Assembly: GCF_015082335.1 (NCBI RefSeq)
Contig: NZ_BLRL01000008.1
Location: 1-64,000 of the forward strand
DNA: 64,000 nt
Source of the DNA: Moritella sp. F3
Lineage (GTDB): Bacteria > Pseudomonadota > Gammaproteobacteria > Enterobacterales > Moritellaceae
Direction of reading: 5' to 3'
The notes below the pieces were generated by a model, which saw only the letters and a program-made list of their open reading frames with translations, was not told the DNA's origin and did no database searches. This document shows, piece after piece, positions 44,689-54,260 of the stretch (position 1 is the first letter of the stretch; every line of letters starts with the position of its first letter). The position numbers and the translations under genes are program-made.

Positions 44689-46776
44689 TTATTTTTTAGC
44701 GTTTTCTTCTTTAACTTTAGCGATAACGCCTTCAGCAACGTTAGCTGGACAAGGGTTGTAGTGTGAGAACTCCATAGAGAACTGACCACGACCAGATGTC
44801 ATTGTACGTAATGAACCGATGTAACCAAACATTTCTGAAAGAGGTACGTCAGCTTTAATACGAACACCAGTGTTACCAGCGTCTTGACCAGCGATCATAC
44901 CACGACGACGGTTAAGGTCACCAATAACGTCACCAACGTGATCGTCTGGCGTGAATACGTCAACTTTCATGATTGGTTCGATTAACTGTGCGCCAGCTTT
45001 CGGGATAGACTGACGGAATGCGCCACGACCAGCAAGTTCGAATGCAACTGCTGATGAATCCACTGCGTGGAAGCCACCATCGTATAATTCGATTTCAACG
45101 TCTAGTACTGGGAAGCCAGCTAGAACACCTGTTTCCATCAAGCTCTTGAAACCTTTCTCAACAGCAGGGAAGAATTCTTTAGGTACGTTACCACCAACAA
45201 CAGTTGATGTGAATACGAAACCAGAACCTGGTTCGCCTGGCTTGATACGGTAATCGATCTTACCGAATTGACCACTACCACCAGATTGTTTCTTATGCGT
45301 GTAGCTATCTTCAATTGCTTGAGTAATAGTTTCACGGTAAGCAACCTGAGGAGCACCAACAACTAGATCAACGCCGTATGTACGCTTAAGGATATCAACC
45401 TTAATGTCTAGGTGAAGTTCACCCATACCAGAAAGGATTGTTTCGCCTGAATCTTGGTCAGTTTCAACTTTGAAAGTTGGATCTTCAGCAACCATTTTAC
45501 CGATCGCAATACCCATTTTCTCAGTAGAACCTTTATCTTTTGGTGTTACAGAGATAGAGATTACTGGTTCTGGGAATACCATAGCTTCTAGGATGATTGG
45601 ATCTTTCGGATCACATAAAGTGTGACCAGTTTGAACGTTACCTTTCATACCTACGATTGCAATGATGTCACCAGCTTGAGCGCTAGTTAATTCGTTACGA
45701 TCATCAGCTTGCATTTCACACATACGACCAACACGCTCAGTTTTACCTGTAGCAGCGTTAAGAATAGTATCACCTTTCTTCAGTGTACCTGAGTAGATAC
45801 GAACGAAAGTAAGTGCACCGAAACGGTCATCAGAGATTTTGAATGCTAGCGCTTTGAAAGTTTCTTCAGTTGAAACAAGTGCAAATTTACCAGTTGGTTC
45901 GCCTTCTTCATCCGTAAGCGGTTGAGGATCAACGTCCGTTGGGCTAGGTAGGTAATCTACTACAGCGTCAAGAATTAGTTGCATACCTTTATTCTTGAAT
46001 GCTGAACCACAGTAAGTTGGGAAGAAGTCCATTGTACGTGTACCTTTACGGATACAACGTTTGATTTCTTCAATAGAAGGTTCGTTACCTTCCATGTAAG
46101 CTTCCATTAGGTCGTCGTCTTGCTCTACAGCAGTTTCAACTAGCATTTCACGGTATTCTTCTACTTTATCAGCCATGTCCGCAGGAACATCTGTGATTTC
46201 GTAGTTTTCTGGAAGACCAGTTTCATCCCAAACGTATGCTTTACGAGTTAGAAGGTCAACAACACCAACGAAATCGTCTTCGATACCGATTGGTAGAACC
46301 ATAACTAGTGGGTTAGCATCTAGTACGTCTTGAGTTTGCTTAACAACACGGTAAAAATCAGCACCCATACGGTCTAATTTGTTTACGAAGATGATACGTG
46401 CAACTTCTGAGTCATTCGCATAACGCCAGTTAGTTTCTGATTGTGGTTCAACACCACCAGAACCACAAAATACACCGATACCGCCGTCAAGTACTTTAAG
46501 TGAACGGTAAACTTCAACTGTGAAATCAACGTGTCCAGGAGTATCAATAACGTTAAAACGGTGATTGTTCCAGAAGCAAGTTACAGCTGCTGATTGGATA
46601 GTAATACCGCGCTCAGCTTCCTGTTCCATGAAATCTGTTGTTGATTCGCCGTCATGTACTTCACCAGTTTTGTGAATTTGACCAGTAAGTTTTAGGATAC
46701 GTTCAGTTGTTGTTGTTTTACCAGCATCAACGTGAGCGAAGATCCCGATATTTCTGTATTTTGATAAATCAGCCAT
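44689..46776 (-). CDS. fusA: elongation factor G paralogue (EF-G2 type)
   Basis: A 695-residue translational GTPase, slightly shorter than the ~704-residue EF-G of the str operon. G1 [12 protein letters not shown] (14 on), switch [15 protein letters not shown]3 [10 protein letters not shown]4 NKLDRMG, then domains II to V with [21 protein letters not shown] near the C terminus. EF-G moves tRNA and mRNA after peptide transfer and recycles ribosomes with RRF. It is not linked to rpsL-rpsG-tuf, so it is probably a second EF-G, as in many marine gammaproteobacteria. Its own terminator and extended -10 promoter make it monocistronic. Confidence 0.92.
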   Translation of the reverse strand: MADLSKYRNIGIFAHVDAGKTTTTERILKLTGQIHKTGEVHDGESTTDFMEQEAERGITIQSAAVTCFWNNHRFNVIDTPGHVDFTVEVYRSLKVLDGGIGVFCGSGGVEPQSETNWRYANDSEVARIIFVNKLDRMGADFYRVVKQTQDVLDANPLVMVLPIGIEDDFVGVVDLLTRKAYVWDETGLPENYEITDVPADMADKVEEYREMLVETAVEQDDDLMEAYMEGNEPSIEEIKRCIRKGTRTMDFFPTYCGSAFKNKGMQLILDAVVDYLPSPTDVDPQPLTDEEGEPTGKFALVSTEETFKALAFKISDDRFGALTFVRIYSGTLKKGDTILNAATGKTERVGRMCEMQADDRNELTSAQAGDIIAIVGMKGNVQTGHTLCDPKDPIILEAMVFPEPVISISVTPKDKGSTEKMGIAIGKMVAEDPTFKVETDQDSGETILSGMGELHLDIKVDILKRTYGVDLVVGAPQVAYRETITQAIEDSYTHKKQSGGSGQFGKIDYRIKPGEPGSGFVFTSTVVGGNVPKEFFPAVEKGFKSLMETGVLAGFPVLDVEIELYDGGFHAVDSSAVAFELAGRGAFRQSIPKAGAQLIEPIMKVDVFTPDDHVGDVIGDLNRRRGMIAGQDAGNTGVRIKADVPLSEMFGYIGSLRTMTSGRGQFSMEFSHYNPCPANVAEGVIAKVKEENAKK

Positions 46777-46815
46777 TATGTTCTCTATAATTTATTTATT
46801 TAAAGATTCGCGCGG

Positions 46816-46824
46816 AGTATATCA
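46816..46824 (-). promoter_or_regulatory. extended -10 promoter candidate of the EF-G gene
   Basis: Minus-strand TGATATACT (TGn plus TATACT) about 40 bases before the EF-G start. No clear -35 is seen. Confidence 0.4.
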
Positions 46825-46846
46825 CGTTTTTTTGAGAACAAAAAAG

Positions 46847-46867
46847 AGCTAGCTGACTATAAGCTAG
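46847..46867. other. short perfect inverted repeat upstream of the EF-G gene
   Basis: gctagct / agctagc, seven base pairs around a seven-base spacer, without an adjacent T-run. It lies about 25 bases upstream of the EF-G -10. It could be a protein-binding palindrome. Confidence 0.3.
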
Positions 46868-46957
46868 CATTTAAGCTGTTTTTTCTCATTTCTATTTAAT
46901 TAATCTAGATTAAGGTGATGAAAATCGGATCTTCGGTGGATTTATCGAGGTTTTATT

Positions 46958-46995
46958 CTAAAAACAGGCGCAATTATAGCCGCGCCTGCTTTTTA
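46958..46995 (-). terminator. Rho-independent terminator of the DUF3087 gene (minus strand)
   Basis: caggcgc / gcgcctg, seven GC-rich base pairs, ten-base loop, A-run on one side and T-run on the other, so it could work in both directions. It lies just past the minus-strand DUF3087 stop. Confidence 0.82.
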
Positions 46996-47013
46996 ATATT
47001 CATCAATATACGA

Positions 47014-47529
47014 TTAAAATTGTTTTAAAAGGTCTGAATTGTAGTCGTCAACGGAAATTGTTAAGTTCTGTGCAGTGATTAGACTGTCTAGCTTGGCTAT
47101 ATCTGCCGTTAAAGCTTCCATTGTCAATGTGTTGTTATCTAGATTATATTGCTGTTTCGATGCGGCGTAATAGTAATGCAGGATAGTGATCGCGTCTATA
47201 TTGGTATTATCGCTATTTGCTAACGCTGTTTTGATATGATGGAGCTTACGGTAAATCTTGTTATTCGCTTGTTTTAGCTCCCAAACATACATGACTTCAA
47301 TTAAATAAGGGTGGCGACGTACAAGGTTAAATACGACGAGTAAGCTGATGACACCGAAGACTACACCCGCTAAATTGAGCTTAAAGTTATTGCCATCGGC
47401 AGCGGCAAAAAAGTGAATTAAAATTTGACCATAAACTAAGGCAAAAAAGATTAAAACGGCAGTCGCAACGACGCTCGCCATGTTTAAATGTTTACGGTAA
47501 CGCACTTTGTCTATCTGTTGTAATTTCAT
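47014..47529 (-). CDS. DUF3087 family membrane protein
   Basis: A 171-residue protein beginning MKLQQIDKVRYRKHLNMASV, the typical DUF3087 start, with two membrane helices (about 17-41 and 52-70) and a cytoplasmic helical domain (PYLIEVMYVWELKQANNKIY, then RKLHHIKTAL). The family is widespread in marine gammaproteobacteria; its function is unknown. It is single and minus-strand, with a terminator after it. It lies downstream of rhlE but 295 bases away. Confidence 0.85.
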   Translation of the reverse strand: MKLQQIDKVRYRKHLNMASVVATAVLIFFALVYGQILIHFFAAADGNNFKLNLAGVVFGVISLLVVFNLVRRHPYLIEVMYVWELKQANNKIYRKLHHIKTALANSDNTNIDAITILHYYYAASKQQYNLDNNTLTMEALTADIAKLDSLITAQNLTISVDDYNSDLLKQF

Positions 47530-47696
47530 TTACTCTTCGCTCTTTAATGATGAGTGAATATACTAACAAATAAGCGCATGAATAATAATGTTAACCACGG
47601 ATAAAATGATTAAATAAATGTAAATTTATTGGCGATAACTTGAAGGGAATGTGTAATTTGGAGTGGTTGATGTAATGAATGATAACAGCGCAATAA

Positions 47697-47728
47697 GCGC
47701 ATTGTCTTCATATGTAAAGACAATGCGC
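47697..47728. other. 12-bp perfect inverted repeat between rhlE and the DUF3087 gene
   Basis: gcgcattgtctt / aagacaatgcgc with an eight-base spacer (catatgta, itself palindromic). No T-run follows on either strand. It could be a weak terminator of rhlE, an mRNA end-stabiliser, or a dimeric protein site. Confidence 0.6.
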
Positions 47729-47823
47729 ATAGGAGCATTTATAGACAAATGCTGATTTACTATAAACAAACACTTGGTTGTACTAAGAACTTAGTTACAT
47801 TAGTGCTTGTTATAGAGAAATCC

Positions 47824-49188
47824 TTACGCGTTGCTGCTGCTCTTTGGTGTTGAACCAGCAGGGCGACGACGGTTGCCTTTATTCGCTGATGGGTTTGCTG
47901 CTGGAGCTGTTGCACTACGTTGGCCTGTGTGACGACGGTTTTTACTTGCCGGTTTGTGGCCACGTGAATTTTCAGCTGAACGTTGACCGTCTTGATGCTC
48001 TTTCTTTGGTTTTTTCGCTTTTGGTGGACGGATACCCGGTGTAGTCGGGAATGAATCCATTGGTGCAAAACCGTCAACAACAACACGCTCAAGGTGTTTT
48101 TGGGTTAACTGCTCAATTGCAACAAGTTCTTTCATTTCGTCCTGACAAACTAATGAGATTGCAGTACCTTCAGCGCCAGCACGACCTGTACGACCAATAC
48201 GGTGAACATAATCTTCAGGTACGTTTGGTAATTCGAAGTTAACCACTTGTGGTAGTTGTTCGATATCGATACCACGAGCGGCAATATCAGTTGCAATAAG
48301 TGCTCTTACTTCACCCGATTTGAAGTTTGCTAGTGCTTTAGTACGTGCACTTTGGCTCTTGTTACCGTGAATTGCTGCAGCATTGATGCCTTGCTCTTCT
48401 AAGTGTTTAGTTAATTTGTTCGCACCGTGTTTAGTTTTGGTAAATACCAATACTTGCTTCCAGTTATTCTCTTTAATCAAATGTGTTAATAACAGTGGTT
48501 TTTTCTTCTTATCAACAGGGTGCATCCATTGTTCAACTGATTTAGCCGCTGCGTTACGTGGTGTTACTGAAATTTCAACGGGATCGTTGATCAAGCCTTT
48601 AGCAAGCTGGCGAATATCATCAGAGAACGTTGCTGAGAATAGTAAGTTTTGGCGTTTTCTTGGTAATACCGCAAGTACTTTACGAATATCACGCAAGAAA
48701 CCCATATCTAACATGCGGTCAGCTTCATCTAATACCAATATTTCTAATTGGTGAAAGCGAATTGCGTTTTGGTTATATAGATCGAGTAAACGACCTGGAG
48801 TCGCAACTAAGATATCAACACCACGACGTAGACGCGCCATTTGTGGGTTAATTTTAACGCCACCAAATACCACTGTTGACGTTAAGTTCAAATGCTTACT
48901 ATATACTTCAACGTTTTCTGCAATCTGTGCTGCAAGTTCACGCGTTGGCGTTAAGATCAACGTACGTGCTTGATTAGCACGTGGGCGTGGGCCTTGGCTT
49001 AGTTTTTCTAAAATAGGTAGAGTAAAACCAGCTGTTTTACCTGTCCCTGTTTGTGCCGCAGCCATTACATCCCTACCTGACAGTACAGCTGGAATCGCTT
49101 GCGCTTGAATTGCCGATGGTGTGTCGTAGCCTTTTTCTGCTACAGCTTTTAGGATTGGAGCGGATAAACCGAGGTCGGTAAAACTCAT
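47824..49188 (-). CDS. rhlE: DEAD-box RNA helicase RhlE
   Basis: A 454-residue helicase. Q-motif near 24-30 ([10 protein letters not shown]), motif I AQTGTGKT at 45-52, DEAD in VLDEADRML near 150, SAT, and motif [13 protein letters not shown] basic, disordered tail of about 75 residues (Lys/Arg/Ser/Pro-rich) follows, as in RhlE for RNA binding. RhlE helps ribosome assembly and RNA decay, often with cold induction. It is divergent from the cold-shock gene. Confidence 0.94.
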   Translation of the reverse strand: MSFTDLGLSAPILKAVAEKGYDTPSAIQAQAIPAVLSGRDVMAAAQTGTGKTAGFTLPILEKLSQGPRPRANQARTLILTPTRELAAQIAENVEVYSKHLNLTSTVVFGGVKINPQMARLRRGVDILVATPGRLLDLYNQNAIRFHQLEILVLDEADRMLDMGFLRDIRKVLAVLPRKRQNLLFSATFSDDIRQLAKGLINDPVEISVTPRNAAAKSVEQWMHPVDKKKKPLLLTHLIKENNWKQVLVFTKTKHGANKLTKHLEEQGINAAAIHGNKSQSARTKALANFKSGEVRALIATDIAARGIDIEQLPQVVNFELPNVPEDYVHRIGRTGRAGAEGTAISLVCQDEMKELVAIEQLTQKHLERVVVDGFAPMDSFPTTPGIRPPKAKKPKKEHQDGQRSAENSRGHKPASKNRRHTGQRSATAPAANPSANKGNRRRPAGSTPKSSSNA

Positions 49189-49273
49189 ATAGTGTCTCTT
49201 TATTTATGTGATTGCTATTTATGTGCTACTACTATCTGCAACTACTCTGCGCGACGAGCATGCGCTAGTGCTA

Positions 49274-49282
49274 AGTATAACA
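49274..49282 (-). promoter_or_regulatory. extended -10 promoter candidate of rhlE
   Basis: Minus-strand TGTTATACT (TGn plus TATACT), about 85 bases before the rhlE ATG, giving a moderately long leader. No clear -35. Confidence 0.35.
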
Positions 49283-49369
49283 GCGGTGCTGCAGGGTACA
49301 TGATAGGTTGATGAAGTGCAAACTAGATAATTATAGCTAACTTATCTACTTTTATTAGAAATAACCTTG

Positions 49370-49397
49370 TTGACACTAAATTGGAAGTCTATATAAT
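49370..49397 (+). promoter_or_regulatory. consensus sigma-70 promoter of the cold-shock gene
   Basis: TTGACA (49370-49375), 16 bases, TATAAT (49392-49397): both hexamers are perfect. Transcription would start near 49404. Confidence 0.8.
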
Positions 49398-49403
49398 TAG
49401 CCG

Positions 49404-49539
49404 CAGCTTTAAGGTTAGTTTTATGAATGAATTCCATTTCGAAGTTTTTAGTACCTCGTCCTGTTTGATCATAAGTAAGTAGTAACACTTCCAGCAACAC
49501 CCGGCATTTGCCACTTATAATTACAAATAGGATTCTATT
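49404..49539 (+). promoter_or_regulatory. long 5' leader of the cold-shock mRNA
   Basis: About 136 bases lie between the predicted start and the csp ATG, much like the long leaders of cold-inducible cspA-family mRNAs, which refold at low temperature. No leader gene is evident. SD aggat lies at 49529-49533. Confidence 0.5.
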
Positions 49540-49746
49540 ATGTCTAAAATCATGGGTACAGTAAAATGGTTCAACGAAACTAAAGGTTTCGGTTTCATTC
49601 AACAAGAAAACGGCCCTGACGTGTTTGCTCACTTCAGCGCTATCGAAAGTGACGGTTTCCGTACACTTTTAGAAAACCAAAAAGTTGAATTCAACGTTAC
49701 TGATGGCCAAAAAGGTCCTCAAGCGGAAAACATCGTAGTACTTTAA
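49540..49746 (+). CDS. CspA-family cold-shock protein
   Basis: A 68-residue single cold-shock domain: [15 protein letters not shown] (RNP1 KGFGFI) and DVFAHFSAI (RNP2 VFAHF). It is an RNA chaperone/single-strand nucleic acid binder that opens mRNA structure in the cold. It has a consensus promoter and long leader, and lies between two DEAD-box helicase genes. The exact csp paralogue (A, D, E or G-like) cannot be named from here. Confidence 0.95.
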   Translation: MSKIMGTVKWFNETKGFGFIQQENGPDVFAHFSAIESDGFRTLLENQKVEFNVTDGQKGPQAENIVVL

Positions 49747-49817
49747 TTCTTTGAATTAATAGTCACTAAGATTGTTTAACTTAAATGAATTGATGATAAA
49801 TCGAAACGTTTAAGTAT

Positions 49818-49850
49818 AAAGGGCATGTTCTTCGGAGCTTGCCCTTTTTG
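49818..49850 (+). terminator. Rho-independent terminator after the cold-shock gene
   Basis: aaagggca / tgccctttt stem with a 14-base loop and a T-run; it lies between csp and dbpA. Confidence 0.88.
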
Positions 49851-49881
49851 TTTTATCTCCTATTCATTAAAGGTATGTGCT

Positions 49882-51276
49882 GTGAGCCAAACTAACTTCT
49901 CTTCTCTAAATTTACGTCCAGAACTTGTTTCTAATCTGGATACTCTCGGTTATACCGAAATGACACCTATCCAAGCACAAAGCTTACCGAGTATTCTTGA
50001 AGGTAAAGATGTGATTGGTCAGGGTAAAACGGGTTCAGGTAAAACAGCTGCCTTTGGTTTAGGTTTACTGCAGCGTTTAAATGTAGAACGTTTCCGTATT
50101 CAAACATTAGTGCTTTGTCCTACACGTGAGCTTGCTGATCAAGTGGCGAAAGAAATTCGTAAACTTGCACGTGGTATTCACAACATTAAAGTATTAACAC
50201 TGTGTGGTGGTATGCCATTTGGCCCACAAATCGGTTCATTAGAACACGGCGCACATATCATTGTTGGTACACCTGGTCGCGTATTAGATCATTTAACAAA
50301 AGGCACGTTACGATTAGATAATCTAACTACTTTTGTACTTGATGAAGCTGACCGTATGCTAGAAATGGGTTTCCAAGATGCACTTGATGCAATTGTTGAG
50401 AAAGCACCAAGCGATCGTCAAACACTATTATTCAGTGCAACGTTCCCGAAAAAGATAGAAGCAATTGCATCGAAGATAATGAAGAACCCAGAAATGGTTG
50501 AAGTCGCATCGACACATGACGATAGCTCTATCAAACAGCATTTCTATAAAGTAAAAAACTTTGGTGAACGTTTAGATACAGTACGTGGCTTATTACTACA
50601 GCACAAACCTGAATCAACGGTTATCTTTTGTAATACCAAGAAAGACGTGCAAGATGTTGCTGATGAATTAGGCCACTTTGGCTTTAGCATCATTGCATTG
50701 CATGGTGACTTAGAGCAACGTGATCGCGATCAAGCGTTAGTGCGTTTTGCAACGAAGAGTGTTTCTATTCTTGTTGCGACTGACGTTGCGTCTCGAGGTC
50801 TGGATATTGAGTCGTTAGATGCGGTAATTAATTTCAACGTTGCACACGACAGTGAGGTACATGTTCACCGTATTGGCCGTACTGGCCGTGCTGGTAGTAA
50901 AGGTTTTGCTTGTACTTTATTTGATGATAAAGAAGGCTACCAGGTTGCACAGCTAGAAGATCGTTTTGGTATGATCACGCCTGAAGCATTACCACCTGCA
51001 AGTGTGCTAAATGAATCACCAATGATGCCACCTATGGAGTGTATCCGTATTGATGGTGGTAAAAAGCAGAAAGTACGTGCTGGTGATATTCTTGGTGCAT
51101 TAACGGGTAAAGACGGTATTGATGGTAAGCTAGTGGGTAAAATCCAACTGTTTGATAACTGTGCTTATGTTGCTGTTGATACTAAAGTGGCGAAAGCGGC
51201 TGTGCAGAAGATTGGTAAAGGTAAATTGAAAGGTCGTACATTCCGCGCTTGGATCGTACGTTCATTTAACGATTAA
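49882..51276 (+). CDS. dbpA: DEAD-box 23S rRNA helicase DbpA, GTG start
   Basis: A 464-residue helicase: Q-motif MTPIQAQSLP near 27-36, motif I GKTGSGKT at 48-55, DEAD in [22 protein letters not shown], and the DbpA-type C-terminal RNA-binding domain (from about 390: CIRIDGGKKQKVRAGDILGA, later GKIQLFDNCAYVAVDTKVA). This domain targets hairpin 92 of 23S rRNA for 50S assembly. GTG 49882 is chosen because aaaggt lies seven bases upstream and because in-frame codons further up fall in the csp terminator. Confidence 0.94.
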   Translation: MSQTNFSSLNLRPELVSNLDTLGYTEMTPIQAQSLPSILEGKDVIGQGKTGSGKTAAFGLGLLQRLNVERFRIQTLVLCPTRELADQVAKEIRKLARGIHNIKVLTLCGGMPFGPQIGSLEHGAHIIVGTPGRVLDHLTKGTLRLDNLTTFVLDEADRMLEMGFQDALDAIVEKAPSDRQTLLFSATFPKKIEAIASKIMKNPEMVEVASTHDDSSIKQHFYKVKNFGERLDTVRGLLLQHKPESTVIFCNTKKDVQDVADELGHFGFSIIALHGDLEQRDRDQALVRFATKSVSILVATDVASRGLDIESLDAVINFNVAHDSEVHVHRIGRTGRAGSKGFACTLFDDKEGYQVAQLEDRFGMITPEALPPASVLNESPMMPPMECIRIDGGKKQKVRAGDILGALTGKDGIDGKLVGKIQLFDNCAYVAVDTKVAKAAVQKIGKGKLKGRTFRAWIVRSFND

Positions 51277-51287
51277 TCGTTAGATGC

Positions 51288-51327
51288 ATCTGTCAGTAGC
51301 GATCGAATAGACTCGTTACTGACAGAT
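51288..51327. terminator. hairpin between dbpA and the minus-strand small ORF
   Basis: Arms atctgtcagtagcg and cgttactgacagat, 14 base pairs with one mismatch, 12-base loop. No long T-run on either strand. It lies between converging dbpA and the 35-aa minus-strand ORF, and could end both transcripts. Confidence 0.5.
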
Positions 51328-51334
51328 ATTATCT

Positions 51335-51442
51335 TCATAACTTATTATCGCGGTTATACAGCTCTACGAATGAGCGGCCGTAAGATGCTACAACTTTTGT
51401 TAGCATAGTTGTGATGAAGTTGGTGACCAGTTGAGTTGTCAT
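51335..51442 (-). CDS. candidate 35-aa small protein
   Basis: A minus-strand ORF of 35 codons. The SD gaaagg lies eight bases before the ATG. The peptide MTTQLVTNFITTMLTKVVAS YGR-type N half is an amphipathic, mildly hydrophobic helix, followed by RSFVELYNRDNKL. It ends eight bases before the 14-bp hairpin, so start, stop and hairpin are laid out as in a small gene. It lies between dbpA and glpC. I do not recognise it, and it is too short for a statistical coding call; confidence rests on layout. Confidence 0.5.
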   Translation of the reverse strand: MTTQLVTNFITTMLTKVVASYGRSFVELYNRDNKL

Positions 51443-51500
51443 AATAATTACCTTTCTAATTAGTTTATCTAAGCACTGTTTAATTTATATAAGTATTAGT

Positions 51501-51542
51501 TTATATAAGTGCGATAAGAAAGAGATAATCTAATTTGTTCAT
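51501..51542 (-). CDS. candidate 13-aa micro-ORF or leader peptide
   Basis: Minus-strand MNKLDYLFLIALI with a near-perfect Shine-Dalgarno ggaggg six bases before the ATG, preceded by a TATAAT (51566-51571). It is hydrophobic. It lies about 60 bases upstream of the 35-aa ORF and could be its leader peptide or a tiny membrane peptide. Direct repeats tttatataagt lie at its stop. Confidence 0.4.
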   Translation of the reverse strand: MNKLDYLFLIALI

Positions 51543-51565
51543 CTCTAACCCTCCGTTTTAACTGC

Positions 51566-51571
51566 ATTATA
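51566..51571 (-). promoter_or_regulatory. -10 element before the micro-ORFs
   Basis: Minus-strand TATAAT about 12 bases upstream of the ggaggg ribosome binding site of the 13-codon ORF. No good -35 is visible. Confidence 0.35.
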
Positions 51572-51689
51572 GCTATTATTATTTATCTTTATAGCGAAAT
51601 AAATTTGTCATCAGGATTAGAAAATATAATGTATTATCATACTCAATTTTTCCGTTAATAACTGAGTGAATAAGGCAAATCTTACTCCA

Positions 51690-52898
51690 TTAGTCAGTTA
51701 GACACTGGGCTAATAAACTGACCGGATGGATAGTTTCTAAGTCACTGTTCTCTTCAATTTGCCATTTACAGGTTTCACAATCGGTGATCGCAAAGTCAGC
51801 ATCACTCTGTTTTATCTGTTCAAACAAGCCTTTACCTATCTTCATCGACACATCATAGTTTTCTTTCTTAAAGCCATAAGTACCAGCAGAACCACAACAT
51901 TCACTGTTAAGTACAATGACATTTAACCCTGGGATAGTACGTAACAATTCAATGGTAAAAATAGCCAAGCCACTGCGCTCGAGATGGCACGGCGTATGGT
52001 ACACAATGGTTTTATTCACCGGCTTTAATGCTGGCATATTACCGTTCATAAATTCACGTAATATAAATGAGGTAATGAACTCAAGCTTATTCGAAATCTT
52101 ACTGTTATCTACTTTTAATACATGCGGGTATTCTTGCTTTAAAGTCAGTGAACAAGTTGATGATGTCGATAAAATCGGGGTATTAAATTGTTCTACCGCT
52201 TCAGTCATGTGTTGAACATTAAATTCGGCATTCTTACGGGCTTTATCGTGAAAGCCATTAGCGATCAGCGGTACGCCACAGCATTTTTCTTTCTTCAATA
52301 ACTTTACGCCAATATTCATGGCATTGAGTACTTTTATTAAATCTTTGCCCAGTTGTGGGTTGTTATAGTTAACATAACAGCCATGAAAATAACTGATCTG
52401 GCGCTCGAACTGTAGTTGAGTATTAGCTTGTTTCTTATACCAATGACGAAACGAACCAAAAGCATATTTAGGTAATGATTTGTGCTTATCAATCGCTACC
52501 GTTTTATCCATGATGGTTTTGATGATTTTCGAATCTGTAATTTTATTTACTAAGGGGGCAACGGGTGTTGATAGTGAGCCGAATAAATCTGTGTGACTTA
52601 AAATATAATCACGCATTAATTTGGGGTTAAGTTTTTTCTTTTCAAATTTTCCCCGCGCAACCGCGATAATATCGCCGACATTAACGTTAGAAGGGCAGGC
52701 TGTTTCACAGCGTTTGCAGTTGGTGCACAGCTTTAAGGCTTCATCATAATACTCAGGACTTTTTATTCTGAGGCGCTCACCATCAGGGCCCGATTCTTTT
52801 GGTCCAGGGTAGTTGGGGTTAGCTTTGGCTACGGGGCAGTACACAGTGCAGATTGTACACTTAATGCATTTTTCAAAACGTGTTGATGCTAAATCCAT
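51690..52898 (-). CDS. glpC: anaerobic glycerol-3-phosphate dehydrogenase subunit C
   Basis: A 402-residue iron-sulfur protein. Two ferredoxin-type [4Fe-4S] motifs: Cys11-14-17-21 and Cys58-61-64-68, each ending Cys-Pro. Two CCG-type domains follow (EKCCGVPL and SECCGSAGTYG), the heterodisulfide reductase-like folds that pass electrons to quinone. It anchors GlpAB at the membrane. SD aaggag precedes the start. It is last in glpABC. Confidence 0.95.
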   Translation of the reverse strand: MDLASTRFEKCIKCTICTVYCPVAKANPNYPGPKESGPDGERLRIKSPEYYDEALKLCTNCKRCETACPSNVNVGDIIAVARGKFEKKKLNPKLMRDYILSHTDLFGSLSTPVAPLVNKITDSKIIKTIMDKTVAIDKHKSLPKYAFGSFRHWYKKQANTQLQFERQISYFHGCYVNYNNPQLGKDLIKVLNAMNIGVKLLKKEKCCGVPLIANGFHDKARKNAEFNVQHMTEAVEQFNTPILSTSSTCSLTLKQEYPHVLKVDNSKISNKLEFITSFILREFMNGNMPALKPVNKTIVYHTPCHLERSGLAIFTIELLRTIPGLNVIVLNSECCGSAGTYGFKKENYDVSMKIGKGLFEQIKQSDADFAITDCETCKWQIEENSDLETIHPVSLLAQCLTD

Positions 52899-52910
52899 GG
52901 TATTGCTCCT

Positions 52911-54260
52911 TTATGCCAAGCTGTCGCTGGTGATATTTTGAGAATGGCTATTCTTATTATGTTGTAGTAGCAAATTGACGGCATGATAAGCGGTACTAAT
53001 TGCTACGCCACTGCCACTGCCTTCAGCCACGGGATCATAGCCACCTAAGTTAGAGCCAGCGCAAAATAGATTATTGATTACTTTGCCTTTGAGCATTGGA
53101 TTAAAGGTTTGGTTCGTTTTAATGCCTAATGATAAAAATGGTTGTGAGTTAGGTGCAAAAAACTGTGGGTTATACCAAGTGTTACGTTGCTCAAGGCTAT
53201 TCATGTCTAAGTCAAACACAGGTTCTTGTAACTTGTCATGATGGCCAATAAGGCCTTTACTAAAGAAGCTACCGGATGCAAAAATGAAATTGTCGGCGGA
53301 TAATGGCATGCTTTCTAAGTTACGGGTATAAATGCGTTTAAGGCACAATTCATCATTGTTGTTACTGTCTTTTGTTATGTCACCACGGGTGACTTGGTCG
53401 CCTTTTAATAACATCCCTCCACCTTTGATAAACAAATCAATCATGGTTTCTTCGAGGCGAATGCCTAACATTGACGGTGGCATGGTCGGTACTTCGTGAA
53501 AGGTTAAATTGGTTAATTCATGTAGCTTGTTGAGCGTTTCAAGACCTAAACCATTACCTGTGATGGCTGGTAATATAACGACATCATTAACCGTTGCGAT
53601 CGTGAGTAGCTTATCGGCGAGAGCTTTGATTTCACTGTCGTTCGTTAAGATACGAGCGATATCAATAGAGCGCAACTCGCAAGCGTTGCGTTTAAGCCCT
53701 GAGAAACCAGCAATAGCGACATTGGCGTGTGCTATTTCAACGCCTTCAAACTCTGGTATTTGAACTAAATTGTCGGTGACCATCTTAGCGTTAAAATCAC
53801 GGAAGTCATCAATTTGGACCACGATAATACGCTTGATGGCATGTTCGCTCAGTCGCATTGGCAGTTGTTGCACATAAGGCTGTGACAGCCAAGTCGACTT
53901 TAACGTACCCAGCGGTGTGATACGCAGGTGGTTATCACCATTGTCTTGCTGTATTAATGGAATACCTGCGTTAGTGAGTAATTTTTTATACCATTGCACA
54001 GATTCAAATACGGTTTTTTTACCGACTTGACTGTATGGATGAGCTGGAAACTCGTTGGTGAATTTATTGAAAATAGCCGCCGGATTACGAATAGCCTTAC
54101 CTGTTGGCGTATGCGAGAGCAGATCGATAGAGCCTGAAGAAAAGTGCAGCGCGCTTTGACCATTAGAAATAATAGCTGTTTTTAATCCAGCTTCAAGGCT
54201 GCGTAAGCCTGCTGTATAACCGGCTATGCCACCGCCAATAATGATGCTATCAAATTTCAT
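52911..54260 (-). CDS. glpB: anaerobic glycerol-3-phosphate dehydrogenase subunit B
   Basis: A 449-residue flavoprotein beginning MKFDSIIIGGGIAGYTAGL, with the dinucleotide-binding Gly pattern at 9-14. The C-terminal part has LFCAGSNLGGYDPVAEGSGS, a FAD/flavin contact segment. ATG 54260 is chosen over an upstream in-frame start because aaggatt lies just before it and the flavin fold begins at once. The start overlaps the end of glpA by 11 bases. It works between GlpA and GlpC in electron transfer. Confidence 0.94.
   Translation of the reverse strand: MKFDSIIIGGGIAGYTAGLRSLEAGLKTAIISNGQSALHFSSGSIDLLSHTPTGKAIRNPAAIFNKFTNEFPAHPYSQVGKKTVFESVQWYKKLLTNAGIPLIQQDNGDNHLRITPLGTLKSTWLSQPYVQQLPMRLSEHAIKRIIVVQIDDFRDFNAKMVTDNLVQIPEFEGVEIAHANVAIAGFSGLKRNACELRSIDIARILTNDSEIKALADKLLTIATVNDVVILPAITGNGLGLETLNKLHELTNLTFHEVPTMPPSMLGIRLEETMIDLFIKGGGMLLKGDQVTRGDITKDSNNNDELCLKRIYTRNLESMPLSADNFIFASGSFFSKGLIGHHDKLQEPVFDLDMNSLEQRNTWYNPQFFAPNSQPFLSLGIKTNQTFNPMLKGKVINNLFCAGSNLGGYDPVAEGSGSGVAISTAYHAVNLLLQHNKNSHSQNITSDSLA

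Noticed and set aside
49342..49632. 96-codon minus-strand frame across the csp promoter and gene
   Set aside because: It is antisense to a consensus promoter and to csp, with no SD; not a gene.
49825..49881. Upstream ATG extension of dbpA
   Set aside because: It would start inside the csp terminator hairpin and lacks an SD; GTG 49882 has one.
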